A DNA stretch of 64,000 bases from Paracraurococcus lichenis (GTDB taxonomy: Bacteria; Pseudomonadota; Alphaproteobacteria; Acetobacterales; Acetobacteraceae): NCBI RefSeq assembly GCF_030657435.1, contig NZ_JAUTWS010000005.1, forward strand, positions 205,053-269,052, in the 5' to 3' direction. Below the pieces are notes generated by a model. The model had not been told where the DNA came from. It saw only the letters and a program-made list of their open reading frames with translations, and made no database searches. The position numbers and the translations under genes were made by a program. Below, one piece after another: positions 29,921 through 37,816 of this stretch (its first letter is position 1; each line of letters opens with the position of its first letter).

Positions 29921-30254
29921 CTCCGGCGTGCCGGCGGCGCTCCTCGGCGATCAGCGTCTCGATATCGACCTCTTGCGGCGGGCCGCTGGCGCGGCCTTCC
30001 TCCCAGCGCGTCCGCAATCGTTCCGCGACCCGCTCCGGGGGAATGGCGTGCTCGGCGTCCGGCCGCATCGGGCCACATGACGGCGCCGCGTGGCGAGTGA
30101 CCCACGCCTCGAAGGTCTCGTCCTGCTCCTGCAGCGCCTCCAGCCCGGCCCGCACCACATCCTCGGCCGAGGCGAAGGCGCCTGACGACACCCGCGCCTC
30201 GACATAGTTGGCGAGGTCGGACGGCAGGACGACCGAACGTTCATGACCAGGCAT
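29913..30254 (-). CDS. parD: ParD-like antitoxin, ribbon-helix-helix
   Basis: A 113-residue antitoxin with an N-terminal ribbon-helix-helix DNA-binding part (RSVVLPSDLANYVEARVSSG, then AEDVVRAGLEAL) and a longer, Arg/Glu-rich C-terminal tail that should bind the toxin. ATG 30254 fits the family start; the frame runs five codons further. The antitoxin comes first and the toxin start lies within its 3' end, the normal ParDE order that favours excess antitoxin. It is likely to repress its own promoter. The tail is longer than in classical ParD. Confidence 0.8.
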   Translation of the reverse strand: MPGHERSVVLPSDLANYVEARVSSGAFASAEDVVRAGLEALQEQDETFEAWVTRHAAPSCGPMRPDAEHAIPPERVAERLRTRWEEGRASGPPQEVDIETLIAEERRRHAGGG

Positions 30255-30329
30255 CGAGGCACCTCGCACGGGCCCCAGCGGGGCGGGCGGATCATGCCAG
30301 ATCTGCCTGCCCTGGCGGAAGCGCCGCGC

Positions 30330-30845
30330 TCAGCCCGCCTTCTTGGTGAAATCCACCTTGTCGTTCGCCCCGGGATGCGGCGGCTCGCCGGTCGTCACAG
30401 CCTTGAGGTAGCCATAGGCATGCACCAGCGTGCTCGACGGGCTGTCCCAGTACTCCGCGCCCTCGCAGGTCACCTTCAGCAGCGCCACCGAGGAATCCTC
30501 CGGACCGCCCGGGAACCAGACCCGGAGCGGCTCCGACCACAGCTTCTTCTGCTGCGCCACGTCCCGCACCAGTTCCGCCGTGCCGTAGATCGAGACGTAG
30601 TTCTGGCTGCGCGGGTCGGAATAGGCCAGCAGGCAGCGCTCGTCCTCGGCGACCTCGCCGGTCTTCGGGCTGCCGGCCGGGGTGAAGAACCACAGCACAC
30701 CGTCGAACTCCTTCTGGGAGGCGCGCATGGGCCGGCCGCGGAAGCGGCCCTCGTCGTCCATCGTGACCATCATGGCGATGTCCACGTCCTTGATCATCTC
30801 CCAGACCTTGCGCTTGGCCTCGGCGTCGCTGCGGGTTTCGACCAT
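30330..30845 (-). CDS. Pyridoxamine-phosphate-oxidase-fold general stress protein
   Basis: A 171-residue protein of the split-barrel flavin-binding fold, close to the general stress protein 26 group. Readable blocks are VDIAMMVTMDDEGRFRGRPM, VLWFFTPAGSPKTGEV and LLAYSDPRSQNYVSIYG. Members bind FMN or FAD but usually have no proven enzymatic activity. ATG 30845 starts the helical N-terminus; the much longer open frame upstream is antisense to gpmI. It is divergent from gpmI, 135 bases away. Confidence 0.82.
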   Translation of the reverse strand: MVETRSDAEAKRKVWEMIKDVDIAMMVTMDDEGRFRGRPMRASQKEFDGVLWFFTPAGSPKTGEVAEDERCLLAYSDPRSQNYVSIYGTAELVRDVAQQKKLWSEPLRVWFPGGPEDSSVALLKVTCEGAEYWDSPSSTLVHAYGYLKAVTTGEPPHPGANDKVDFTKKAG

Positions 30846-30980
30846 GCCCTCGCTCTCCTGTCCGTGGGGTTCGCGGGTGCAACGGCCGGGCGCCGGGGCG
30901 GTTTCCGGCCCCGGGAAGCAGCTATGCTTGCCCCTCCCGTGCCGCGGCGGTAACCCCTGGCCAGCCGAGGAGAATGCCCC

Positions 30981-32507
30981 ATGCCGCATCCGCGCCCCGT
31001 CATGCTCGTCATCCTCGACGGCTGGGGCTGGCGCGAGGACCCGGCGGACAATGCCGTGCGCCAGGCCCGCACCCCGAATTTCGATGCCCTCTGGGGGGCC
31101 GGGCCGCGCGCCTTCCTGCATACCTCCGGCCATGACGTCGGCCTGCCGGACGGGCAGATGGGCAATTCCGAGGTCGGGCACCTCAACCTCGGTGCCGGGC
31201 GCGTGGTCATGCAGGACCTGCCGCGGATCGATGCGACCGTCGCGGACGGCTCCATCGCCTCGCTGCCGGCACTGACGGAGCTTGTGGGCAAGCTCAAGGC
31301 CTCCGGCGGCACCTGCCACCTGATGGGCCTGCTCTCCCCGGGCGGGGTGCACAGCCACCAGAAGCATGCGGCGGCGCTGGCCAGGGCGCTCTCGGCTGCC
31401 GGCGTGCCCGTCGCCATTCACTGCTTCACGGATGGCCGCGACACCCCGCCGCGCGCCGCGCCGGACTACCTGCGCACCCTGCTCGACGACATCGGCGGCT
31501 TCGCCGGCGTCCGCGTGGCCACCGTCACCGGCCGCTACTACGCCATGGACCGCGACAATCGGTGGGAGCGCGTTTCCCAGGCCTACGACGTCATGGTCTC
31601 GGCCGCTGGCGCCCGCGCTGCCGATCCCGTCGCGGCGGTGGAGGCCGCGCATGCCAGGGACGTGACGGACGAGTTCGTCCCGGCCACCGCCATCGGCGAC
31701 TATGCGGGCATGCAGGACGGCGACGGCATCCTCTGCTTCAATTTCCGCGCCGATCGCGTCAGGGAGATCCTCTCGGCCCTGCTCGACCCGGACTTCAAGG
31801 GCTTCGCGCGGCAGAGGACGGTCCGCTTCGCCGGCGCCGCCGGCATGGCGGAATACTCGACGGCGCTGAACAGCTTCCTCGGCACGCTCTTCCCGGCGCA
31901 GGACCTGAAGGACATCCTGGGCGAGGTCGTGGCCCGCGCCGGCCGCACCCAGCTCCGCATGGCGGAGACCGAGAAATACCCGCACGTCACCTACTTCCTG
32001 AACGGCGGCGAGGAGCGGCCCTATCCCGGCGAGGACCGCATCATGGTCCCCTCCCCCAAGGTCGCCACATACGACCTGCAGCCGGAGATGTCGGCGCCCG
32101 AGCTGACCGACAAGGCCGTCGCGGCGATCGACTCCGGCAAGTACGACCTGATCGTGCTGAACTTCGCCAACCCCGACATGGTCGGCCATACCGGCAGCCT
32201 GCCGGCGGCGATCAAGGCGGTGGAGACGGTGGATACCGGCCTCGGCCGGATCGCGGCGGCGGTGCAGGCGCAGGGCGGCGCCCTGCTGGTCACGGCCGAC
32301 CACGGCAATTGCGAGATGATGCGCGATCCCCTCACCGGCGGGCCGCATACGGCGCATACCACCAACCCGGTGCCGGTCTTCCTGGTGGGCGCGCCGACCG
32401 GCGCGGGGCTGCAGGACGGGCGGCTGGCCGATGTGGCGCCGACCCTGCTCAGGTTGATGGGCCTGCCGCAGCCCGCGGCGATGACCGGAAAGCCGCTTGT
32501 GGATTGA
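30981..32507 (+). CDS. gpmI: 2,3-bisphosphoglycerate-independent phosphoglycerate mutase
   Basis: A 508-residue Mn-dependent mutase interconverting 3- and 2-phosphoglycerate in glycolysis and gluconeogenesis. The first metal site is VILDGWG (10-16), and the phospho-acceptor Ser63 is in GQMGNSEVGH. The second metal cluster is TADHGNCEMM with HTAHTTNPVP near the end. The length is normal. It is first in a gpmI-envC-ctpA-yibQ-rppH run seen in many alphaproteobacteria. Five hairpins fill the gap after it. Confidence 0.96.
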   Translation: MPHPRPVMLVILDGWGWREDPADNAVRQARTPNFDALWGAGPRAFLHTSGHDVGLPDGQMGNSEVGHLNLGAGRVVMQDLPRIDATVADGSIASLPALTELVGKLKASGGTCHLMGLLSPGGVHSHQKHAAALARALSAAGVPVAIHCFTDGRDTPPRAAPDYLRTLLDDIGGFAGVRVATVTGRYYAMDRDNRWERVSQAYDVMVSAAGARAADPVAAVEAAHARDVTDEFVPATAIGDYAGMQDGDGILCFNFRADRVREILSALLDPDFKGFARQRTVRFAGAAGMAEYSTALNSFLGTLFPAQDLKDILGEVVARAGRTQLRMAETEKYPHVTYFLNGGEERPYPGEDRIMVPSPKVATYDLQPEMSAPELTDKAVAAIDSGKYDLIVLNFANPDMVGHTGSLPAAIKAVETVDTGLGRIAAAVQAQGGALLVTADHGNCEMMRDPLTGGPHTAHTTNPVPVFLVGAPTGAGLQDGRLADVAPTLLRLMGLPQPAAMTGKPLVD

Positions 32508-32512
32508 GACCC

Positions 32513-32708
32513 TTCGAGAGGGGCCCTGCCCCCCTCGAACTCCCCCCGCCAGGCCGAAGCTCGGCCTGGACCGCCCTGAGTCGGCAGGTTCCGCCGGCGA
32601 ACCCAGGCCGGTCCAGGGGTCGCTCGACCCCTGGCGGGGGGATCCGGGAACCCATCGAAGGCGCCAGCGCCTTCGATGGGGCCCGATAAGGGGGGCAGCG
32701 CCCCCCTT
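32513..32708 (+). repeat. Cluster of five hairpins between gpmI and envC
   Basis: Five separate palindromes fill the gap: 32513-32539 (TTCGAG...CTCGAA, one mismatch), 32549-32569 (CCAGGCCGA/TCGGCCTGG), 32613-32634 (CCAGGGGTCG/CGACCCCTGG), 32651-32680 (13-bp perfect stem CCCATCGAAGGCG) and 32688-32708 (AAGGGGGGC/GCCCCCCTT). The last ends one base before the envC start codon. They may end gpmI transcripts, but the number of stems looks more like accumulated repeat elements. Confidence 0.8.
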
Positions 32709-32709
32709 G

Positions 32710-33891
32710 ATGGCGGCTTTCTTGTGCTTCACCGCCCTCGCCCAGCCGCCCACCCCTCAGTCCGTCGAGGCCGCCCAGCGCGCCGCCGCCGCCCAGCGCG
32801 AGGCCGCCGAGGCCGCTGCCCGCGCCAGCGCCGCCGCCGTCGCCGAGGAGCGCCGCCTCGCCGAGCGCCGGGTGGAGTCCGCCCGTCGCGCCCAGGCCGC
32901 CGAGCAGCGCCTGGCCCAGGCCGAGGAGCGCGCCCGCGCCGCCGGCACCGCCGCCGCCTCGGCCGAGACGCAGCTCCGCCAGCAGGCCGAGGCGCTCGCC
33001 CCCGCCATCCCGGTCATGCTCCGCCTCGCCCTCTGGCCGGCGGAATCCCTGCTCGCCGCGCCCGGCCCGGCCGAGGACTCGCTGCGCGGCCTGCTCGTGC
33101 TGCAGGGCCTGTCCCGCAGCATGGCGGCGGAGGCCGCGAGGCTCCGCGGCGCCGGCGCCGAGGCGGCCCGCCGCGCCGCGACGGCGGCGGAGGAGGCCAC
33201 CGAGCTCCGCGCTGCCCAGGCCGCCGCCCGCGCGGCCGCGCAGGAGGTCGAGGAGGACCTGGCCGAGGCCCGCCGCCGCCGCGCCGGCGCCCGCGATGCC
33301 GAGGCCGAGGCGGCCCGCCGCGCCGAGGACCTCGCCGCCCGCGCCACCGACCTCGAGGGCGCCCTCGCCCGGCTGCGGCGGGAGGAGGCGCGGCAGGAGG
33401 CCGAGCGCCGCGCCCGCGAGGCGGCCGGCCGCCAGGAGGCCGCCCGCGCCCGGACGCAGGAGGCCACCGCCCGCCAGGCCGATCCCGACCTGCCCGCGCC
33501 GCGCGGCGGCCGCGCCATGCCGGTGGCCGGCCAGGCGGTGCGGGAATTCGGCAGCGCCGGCGAAGGCGGGCCGGCCCGCGGCCTCACGCTCTCGGCCCTG
33601 CCGGGCGCGCGGGTGGTCAGCCCCTGCGCCGGCCGGGTCGTCTTCGGTTCATCTTTCCGCAGCTATGGCCTGCTGTTGATTGTGGACTGCGGCGACGGCT
33701 ACCATTTTGTGCTGGCCGGGCTCGACCGCCTGGATGCCGCCCCGGGGCAGCGCCTGCTGGCCGGGGAGCCGGTCGGGCAGCTCGGCGAAAGGCCGTCCGG
33801 GGATGGCCGCGGCCGGGCGAATCTCTACCTCGAGTTGCGCCGCAACGGGCAGCCCGTGGATCCTCGGAATTGGTTTGCCGCCCGGGGATGA
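32710..33891 (+). CDS. envC: Murein hydrolase activator EnvC-like, degenerate M23 domain
   Basis: A 393-residue exported protein: short N-terminal hydrophobic stretch (MAAFLCFTALAQ), a long Ala/Glu/Arg coiled coil (about residues 15-265), then a LytM/M23 domain. The zinc ligands of active M23 peptidases are missing: the first His block reads ARGLTLS and the HxH block reads LYLEL. It therefore fits the EnvC type, which activates amidases during cell separation instead of cutting peptidoglycan. ATG 32710 lies one base after a strong hairpin and has no visible ribosome site. In-frame starts further upstream lie within the hairpins, so the start is uncertain. Confidence 0.83.
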   Translation: MAAFLCFTALAQPPTPQSVEAAQRAAAAQREAAEAAARASAAAVAEERRLAERRVESARRAQAAEQRLAQAEERARAAGTAAASAETQLRQQAEALAPAIPVMLRLALWPAESLLAAPGPAEDSLRGLLVLQGLSRSMAAEAARLRGAGAEAARRAATAAEEATELRAAQAAARAAAQEVEEDLAEARRRRAGARDAEAEAARRAEDLAARATDLEGALARLRREEARQEAERRAREAAGRQEAARARTQEATARQADPDLPAPRGGRAMPVAGQAVREFGSAGEGGPARGLTLSALPGARVVSPCAGRVVFGSSFRSYGLLLIVDCGDGYHFVLAGLDRLDAAPGQRLLAGEPVGQLGERPSGDGRGRANLYLELRRNGQPVDPRNWFAARG

Positions 33892-33963
33892 GGCGGCCAG
33901 GATCACCGCTACACTCCCATTCGCGGCCGGGCAGGCCGCACCACAAGGACATAGGTTGGCCGC

Positions 33964-35346
33964 ATGAAGCGCAGGGTTCGGTCAGTGGCGGCGGTTGCAG
34001 GGGCCTTCGCGGCCGGGGTCGTGGTCGGACCCATGGTGGCCGCCTGGGCGCAGGATGGCGGCAGGGCCGATACCTACCGCCTGCTCAACCTGTTCGGCGA
34101 TGTCTTCGAACGCGTCCGCGCGGAATATGTCGAGCCGATCAATGACCGCGACGCCATCGAGAATGCCATCAACGGCATGCTCACCGGCCTCGACCCGCAC
34201 AGTTCCTACCTGAACCAGCGCTCCTACCGGGACATGCAGGTGCAGACGCGCGGCGAGTTCGGCGGCCTCGGCATCGAGGTCACGCAGGAAGGCGGCTACA
34301 TCAAGGTCATCTCGCCGATCGACGACACGCCCGCCGCCCGCGCCGGCGTGAAGGCCGGCGACCTCATCACCAACCTCAACGGCAACTCCGTCCAGGGCCT
34401 CTCCCTGCAGGAGGCCGTGGAGCAGATGCGCGGCGAGCGCGGCACAGCCATCAAGATCACGATCCGCCGCGAGGGCGCCGACCGGCCGATCGAGCTGTCG
34501 CTGACGCGCGAGGTCATCCGCCCGCAGGTCGTGCGCTTCCGCATGGAAGGCAACGACATCGGCTATGTCCGCCTGACCTCCTTCAACGAGCAGACCGATG
34601 TCGGCCTGCGCAAGGCGCTGCAGACGCTGCGCCAGCAAGCCGGGCCGAACGGGCTGCGCGGCGTCGTGCTCGACCTGCGCAACAACCCGGGCGGGCTGCT
34701 GGACCAGGCGGTGCAGGTCTCGGACGATTTCCTCGAGCAGGGCGAGATCGTCAGCACCCGCGCCCGCCGCGCCGAGGATGCGCAGCGCTGGAACGCCAAG
34801 CCGGGCGACATCGCCGCCGGCCTGCCGGTCGTCGTGCTGGTCAATGGCGGCTCCGCCTCGGCCAGCGAGATCGTGGCCGGCGCGCTGCAGGACCATCGCC
34901 GGGCGATCGTCCTCGGCACCAAGTCCTTCGGCAAGGGCAGCGTGCAGACCGTGATGCCCATCCCGGGCAATGGCGCCATCCGGCTGACCACCGCGCGCTA
35001 CTACACGCCCTCCGGCCGCTCCATCCAGGCGACGGGCATCGAGCCCGACATCGAGGTGCTGGCGCAGCGGCAGGAAGCGACGGCCAATATCCCGCGCGAG
35101 CGCGAGGCCGATCTCCGCCGCGCGCTCCGCAACGAGGGCGGGGTGCAGCAGCCGGCCGGCGCCGCCATCCCGAAGCTCGAGCTGCCGGCCGGCATCGCCG
35201 AGAAGGTGACGCGGCTGCCGCCGGAGGGCACGCCCTCCTTCGACCCGACCAAGCCAGAGACCGACTTCCAGCTGCAGCAGGCGGTCGGCCTGCTGCGCAA
35301 CCTGGCGGCGGCGCAGACGCCCTCGCGCCGCGCCGCGGTCCGCTAG
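33964..35346 (+). CDS. ctpA: C-terminal processing peptidase, S41 family
   Basis: A 460-residue periplasmic protease with an N-terminal signal or anchor (residues 1-29, ending AWAQ), an S41 N-terminal helical part, one PDZ domain (about 90-170) and the catalytic core. The Ser-Lys dyad is Ser299 in GGSASASE and Lys324 in SFGKGSVQT, with the usual 25-residue spacing. It trims C-termini of exported proteins or controls murein hydrolases. It follows envC by 72 bases, in the conserved envC-ctpA order. Confidence 0.94.
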   Translation: MKRRVRSVAAVAGAFAAGVVVGPMVAAWAQDGGRADTYRLLNLFGDVFERVRAEYVEPINDRDAIENAINGMLTGLDPHSSYLNQRSYRDMQVQTRGEFGGLGIEVTQEGGYIKVISPIDDTPAARAGVKAGDLITNLNGNSVQGLSLQEAVEQMRGERGTAIKITIRREGADRPIELSLTREVIRPQVVRFRMEGNDIGYVRLTSFNEQTDVGLRKALQTLRQQAGPNGLRGVVLDLRNNPGGLLDQAVQVSDDFLEQGEIVSTRARRAEDAQRWNAKPGDIAAGLPVVVLVNGGSASASEIVAGALQDHRRAIVLGTKSFGKGSVQTVMPIPGNGAIRLTTARYYTPSGRSIQATGIEPDIEVLAQRQEATANIPREREADLRRALRNEGGVQQPAGAAIPKLELPAGIAEKVTRLPPEGTPSFDPTKPETDFQLQQAVGLLRNLAAAQTPSRRAAVR

Positions 35347-35398
35347 GCCGCGACTGCCCGCGGCAACCATTTGGCGTAGGCTTCGGCGGCAGGATCGG

Positions 35399-35442
35399 CC
35401 GGGGCGCCGTCACCCGGACTGGACAGGGCGACGGCGCCCCGG
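35399..35442 (+). terminator. Stem-loop after ctpA
   Basis: A perfect 13-bp stem, CCGGGGCGCCGTC (35399-35411) with GACGGCGCCCCGG (35430-35442), has an 18-base loop. No T-run follows, so it may be a repeat instead of a true terminator. Confidence 0.4.
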
Positions 35443-35568
35443 CTTGATGTCACCGGAGCAGAGCCGGGCCCCCGGGCCCGGGTCCCCATGGGCAGGCTCG
35501 CCCGGGACCCGGCTTCCCGCCGCCGGCGATCTGGTCCGGGGCGGATCCTGGGCGGAGGACGACGGAGC

Positions 35569-36666
35569 GTGCCGGTTCGGATGGGCTTGCCGCGGCTGGG
35601 CCTCGGCGGCTGGCGTGGCCTCGGGGCCTTCTGGGCCGTGGTGCTGGCGGCCACCGCCGGCGGCGCGGGGGTGCTCGGCTGGCTCGGGCCCCTGCCGCCG
35701 CCCCCAGGTGCGCCGCCCCCAGGCGCGGCACCGGTCGCGGAGGCGCCCATGCCCGGCGCGGGGGCCGAGGCCAGCGCCGCCCCGGCCGCGACGCCCGAGC
35801 CGTCGCCGGTCCAGGTGGTCGCGCTGCAAACCCCCGCCCGGCCCGCGCGGCCCGGCCCGATCGCCGAGCCGGCGCTGCTGGAGAACGGTCCGAACGGTCC
35901 CCTGCCGCGCATCGGGCCGGATGGCCGCACCTCCATCCGCGCCTATGGCCGCGCCTTCGACCGGCAGGACCCGCGGCCGCGGCTCGGCCTCGTCATCGGC
36001 GGGCTCGGGATGAACGCGGCGGTGACCGAGGAAGCGATCGGGCGGCTGCCCGGCGCCATCGGCCTCGCCTTCAGCCCCTATGCGCCGCGGCCGGAGCGGC
36101 TGCTGGAACAGGCGCGCGGCAAGGGCATGGAGGTGCTGGTCGCGCTGCCGCTGGAGCCGACCGGCTATCCCCTGAACAACCCGGGCGATCGGGCGCTGCT
36201 GACCGGCCTCTCGCCTTCCGAGAATGGCGAGCGGCTGCTCTGGGCGCTGTCGCGCTTCCCCGGCTATGTCGGGGCGATCGGCGCGCTCGGCCCCATGCGC
36301 GGCGAGCGTTTCGCCCAGTTGCAGGAGAGCCTGGGCGCGCTGCAGGCGACGCTGCAGGCGCGCGGGCTGCTCTACCTCGATCCGCGGCCGGGGGCGGTGA
36401 AGGCGCCGCTCCGCGCCTGGGGCCGCGGCATCGACCTGGTGGTGGACGAGCCGGCGACGCGCAGCGAGATCGAGCGCAAGCTGGCCGCGCTGGAGGCGCT
36501 GGCGAAGGAGCACGGCGCGGCGCTGGGCTATGCCGGCGAGGCCTCCCCGGTGCTGGTGGACCGCGTCGCGGCCTGGGCCGGCAGCGTCGAGGCACGCGGG
36601 CTGGTGCTGGCGCCGGTGACGGCGCTGATCCGCCGGCCGGAGCAGGAGGGCGCGCGCGGGCGCTGA
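35569..36666 (+). CDS. YibQ-like divergent polysaccharide deacetylase
   Basis: A 365-residue protein with one N-terminal membrane helix (WAVVLAATAGGAGVLGWLG), a Pro/Ala-rich linker and a C-terminal divergent polysaccharide deacetylase domain. The domain begins RLGLVIGGLGMN and contains ALPLEPTGYPLNNPG and AIGALGPMRG. In this family the metal ligands are often changed; here GGLG stands where active enzymes have a DD pair, so activity is doubtful. GTG 35569 has GGAGG ten bases upstream; ATG 35581 is an equally plausible start and the frame is open to 35488. It sits between ctpA and rppH as in related genomes. Confidence 0.8.
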   Translation: MPVRMGLPRLGLGGWRGLGAFWAVVLAATAGGAGVLGWLGPLPPPPGAPPPGAAPVAEAPMPGAGAEASAAPAATPEPSPVQVVALQTPARPARPGPIAEPALLENGPNGPLPRIGPDGRTSIRAYGRAFDRQDPRPRLGLVIGGLGMNAAVTEEAIGRLPGAIGLAFSPYAPRPERLLEQARGKGMEVLVALPLEPTGYPLNNPGDRALLTGLSPSENGERLLWALSRFPGYVGAIGALGPMRGERFAQLQESLGALQATLQARGLLYLDPRPGAVKAPLRAWGRGIDLVVDEPATRSEIERKLAALEALAKEHGAALGYAGEASPVLVDRVAAWAGSVEARGLVLAPVTALIRRPEQEGARGR

Positions 36667-37010
36667 GGCGCCGGCGGCCCCGATCAAACCCGCTCAACAC
36701 GCCTCAATGGCCGGCAAAATTCCTCAATTCCGCTGAGTCCGATCCGGCCCTTTCGTGCCGGAGGCCAGGAATTCCGTGGGTTCCTGGCGATCGGGTTTTA
36801 GAATTGAGGAATTTAGTCGCATGGGCGGGCCTGCGATGAAAGACCGCACCGTGCGACGGCGCCCGGCCGGACGGGGTGGCGAGGGCACAGATCGGGTATT
36901 GTGATTATAATCCTATAGACCCACCCGCCGGCCGGGTCAAGCCTGGCGGGCGCCCGGTCGCGGCCGGCGGCGATCTCCGGTAAGGGAGGCTCGCCCCGGA
37001 GACCCTGGCC
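36667..37010. other. AT-richer intergenic island with a 14-bp inverted repeat
   Basis: This 344-base gap is clearly less GC-rich than its surroundings. AAATTCCTCAATTC (36717-36730) and GAATTGAGGAATTT (36801-36814) are a perfect inverted repeat 70 bases apart. Two smaller stems lie between them: TCCGGC/GCCGGA (36743-36762) and CCAGGAA/TTCCTGG (36765-36787). CTCAA recurs several times on the left side. A perfect TATAAT (36906-36911) follows. No gene is visible. Confidence 0.7.
36906..36911 (+). promoter_or_regulatory. Possible -10 box upstream of rppH
   Basis: A perfect TATAAT, rare in this composition, about 100 bases before the rppH start. No good -35 box is found at 16-18 bases, so the promoter call is tentative. 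Confidence 0.35.
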
Positions 37011-37493
37011 ATGGACCTGCCCTATCGCCCCTGCGTCGGCGCCGTGCTGTTCAACCGCGACGGGCTGGTCCTGGTCGCCCGCCGCGCCGACCTGCCGAAT
37101 GCCGAGGGTGCGCCGGGCGGCTGGCAGCTCCCGCAGGGCGGGATTGATGCCGGGGAGGATCCGGCGATCGCCGTCTTCCGCGAACTGGAGGAGGAGATCG
37201 GCACGGCGAGCGCCGAGATCCTCGCCGAGCATCCGGACTGGCTGCATTACGACCTGCCGCCGGCGCTGCTGGGCAAGGCGCTGGGGGGCCGGTACCGGGG
37301 CCAGACGCAGCGCTGGTTCGCCCTGCGCTTCACCGGGGAGGATGCGGATATCCGCCTCGACCTCGACCCGCATCCGGAATTCGACGCCTGGCGCTGGGCG
37401 CGGCTGGAGGAATTGCCGGGGCTAGCGGTGGGGTTCAAGCGGGCGATCTATGAGGTGCTGGCGCGGGATTTCGCGCGGTTCGCCAAGCCGTAG
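37011..37493 (+). CDS. rppH: RNA pyrophosphohydrolase, Nudix family
   Basis: A 160-residue Nudix hydrolase that removes pyrophosphate from the 5' end of mRNAs, triggering decay, and may also hydrolyse Ap4A. The Nudix box GGIDAGEDP...FRELEEEIG spans residues 43-64 with all Glu ligands. The RppH-specific start YRPCVGAVLFN and WQLPQGG are present. The length is typical. It ends the gpmI-to-rppH run and lies upstream of the argC leader region. Confidence 0.93.
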   Translation: MDLPYRPCVGAVLFNRDGLVLVARRADLPNAEGAPGGWQLPQGGIDAGEDPAIAVFRELEEEIGTASAEILAEHPDWLHYDLPPALLGKALGGRYRGQTQRWFALRFTGEDADIRLDLDPHPEFDAWRWARLEELPGLAVGFKRAIYEVLARDFARFAKP

Positions 37494-37604
37494 GGGGAGG
37501 GTGCCGGGGCACGGCAGGCCTCCTGGGCAGGGCTACCGCTGGATGGGAGGGTCAGCAGACATTCCTCTTGACGCTGCATGGGGGTGGCGACAGTGTCGCG
37601 GGAC

Positions 37605-37712
37605 ATGCCCGGGAACCGGACCCTTTTCGACCGACGCCGACGCTGCTGCACCCCTGCGGCGGCTTTTCGGGCTGCGCGTCGATCGGCGTCCTTGCGCGTG
37701 GTGACGGCCTAG
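37605..37712 (+). CDS. Putative Arg-rich leader peptide
   Basis: A 35-residue ORF beginning MPGNRTLFDRRRRCC, with Arg at positions 5, 10-13, 22, 25, 26 and 31. The start codon lies about 10 bases after the expected -10 region of the TTGACG promoter and has no good ribosome site, so it could be a leaderless start, as known for the rhizobial trp leader. Its end overlaps the segments that would form the alternative stems. Nothing suggests that the peptide itself has a function. Confidence 0.45.
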   Translation: MPGNRTLFDRRRRCCTPAAAFRAARRSASLRVVTA

Positions 37713-37755
37713 TCCCAGGTCCCACCCGCCGGAGCGGCCCCGGCCCGCCTTCCTG

Positions 37756-37791
37756 AACCCCCGCAGCCCCCGGCTCCGGGGGTTTTCTTTT
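37756..37791 (+). terminator. Intrinsic terminator 26 bases before argC
   Basis: AACCCCCG (37756-37763) pairs with CGGGGGTT (37777-37784), with an inner AGCC/GGCT stem and a CCC loop, followed by TTTTCTTTT (37783-37791). It is a textbook Rho-independent terminator located inside the presumed argC leader instead of after a gene. Confidence 0.85.
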
Positions 37792-37816
37792 GCCCGAACC
37801 CCGGAAGGACACCACC

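Larger units (their letters stand above)
37568..37816 (+). promoter_or_regulatory. Candidate arginine leader-peptide attenuator of argC
   Basis: The gap between rppH and argC holds, in order: a TTGACG box (37568-37573), a 35-codon ORF with nine Arg codons (37605-37712), an intrinsic terminator (37756-37791) and the argC ribosome site GGAAGGA. The run of four Arg codons (GACGCCGACGC, 37633-37643) can pair with GCGTCGATCGGCGTC (37676-37690, four-base bulge). GGGCTGCG (37669-37676) is an 8-bp complement of CGCAGCCC (37762-37769) in the left arm of the terminator, a possible antiterminator. This is what a ribosome-mediated attenuator needs. High GC makes both Arg codons and pairings common by chance, so it remains an inference. 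Confidence 0.55.

Noticed and set aside
29951..30295. Alternative minus-strand frame over the antitoxin (starting MIRPPRWG)
   Set aside because: It is out of frame with the ribbon-helix-helix ParD protein, which has the expected order and overlap with the toxin.
32497..32709. An N-terminal extension of EnvC back to 32497
   Set aside because: The 71 extra residues are translated from hairpin repeats, contain no signal peptide and would bury the exported N-terminus.
37494..37816. A riboswitch, SRP RNA, 6S RNA or tRNA in the rppH-argC gap
   Set aside because: None of the conserved sequence cores could be found; the leader ORF plus terminator explains the region better.
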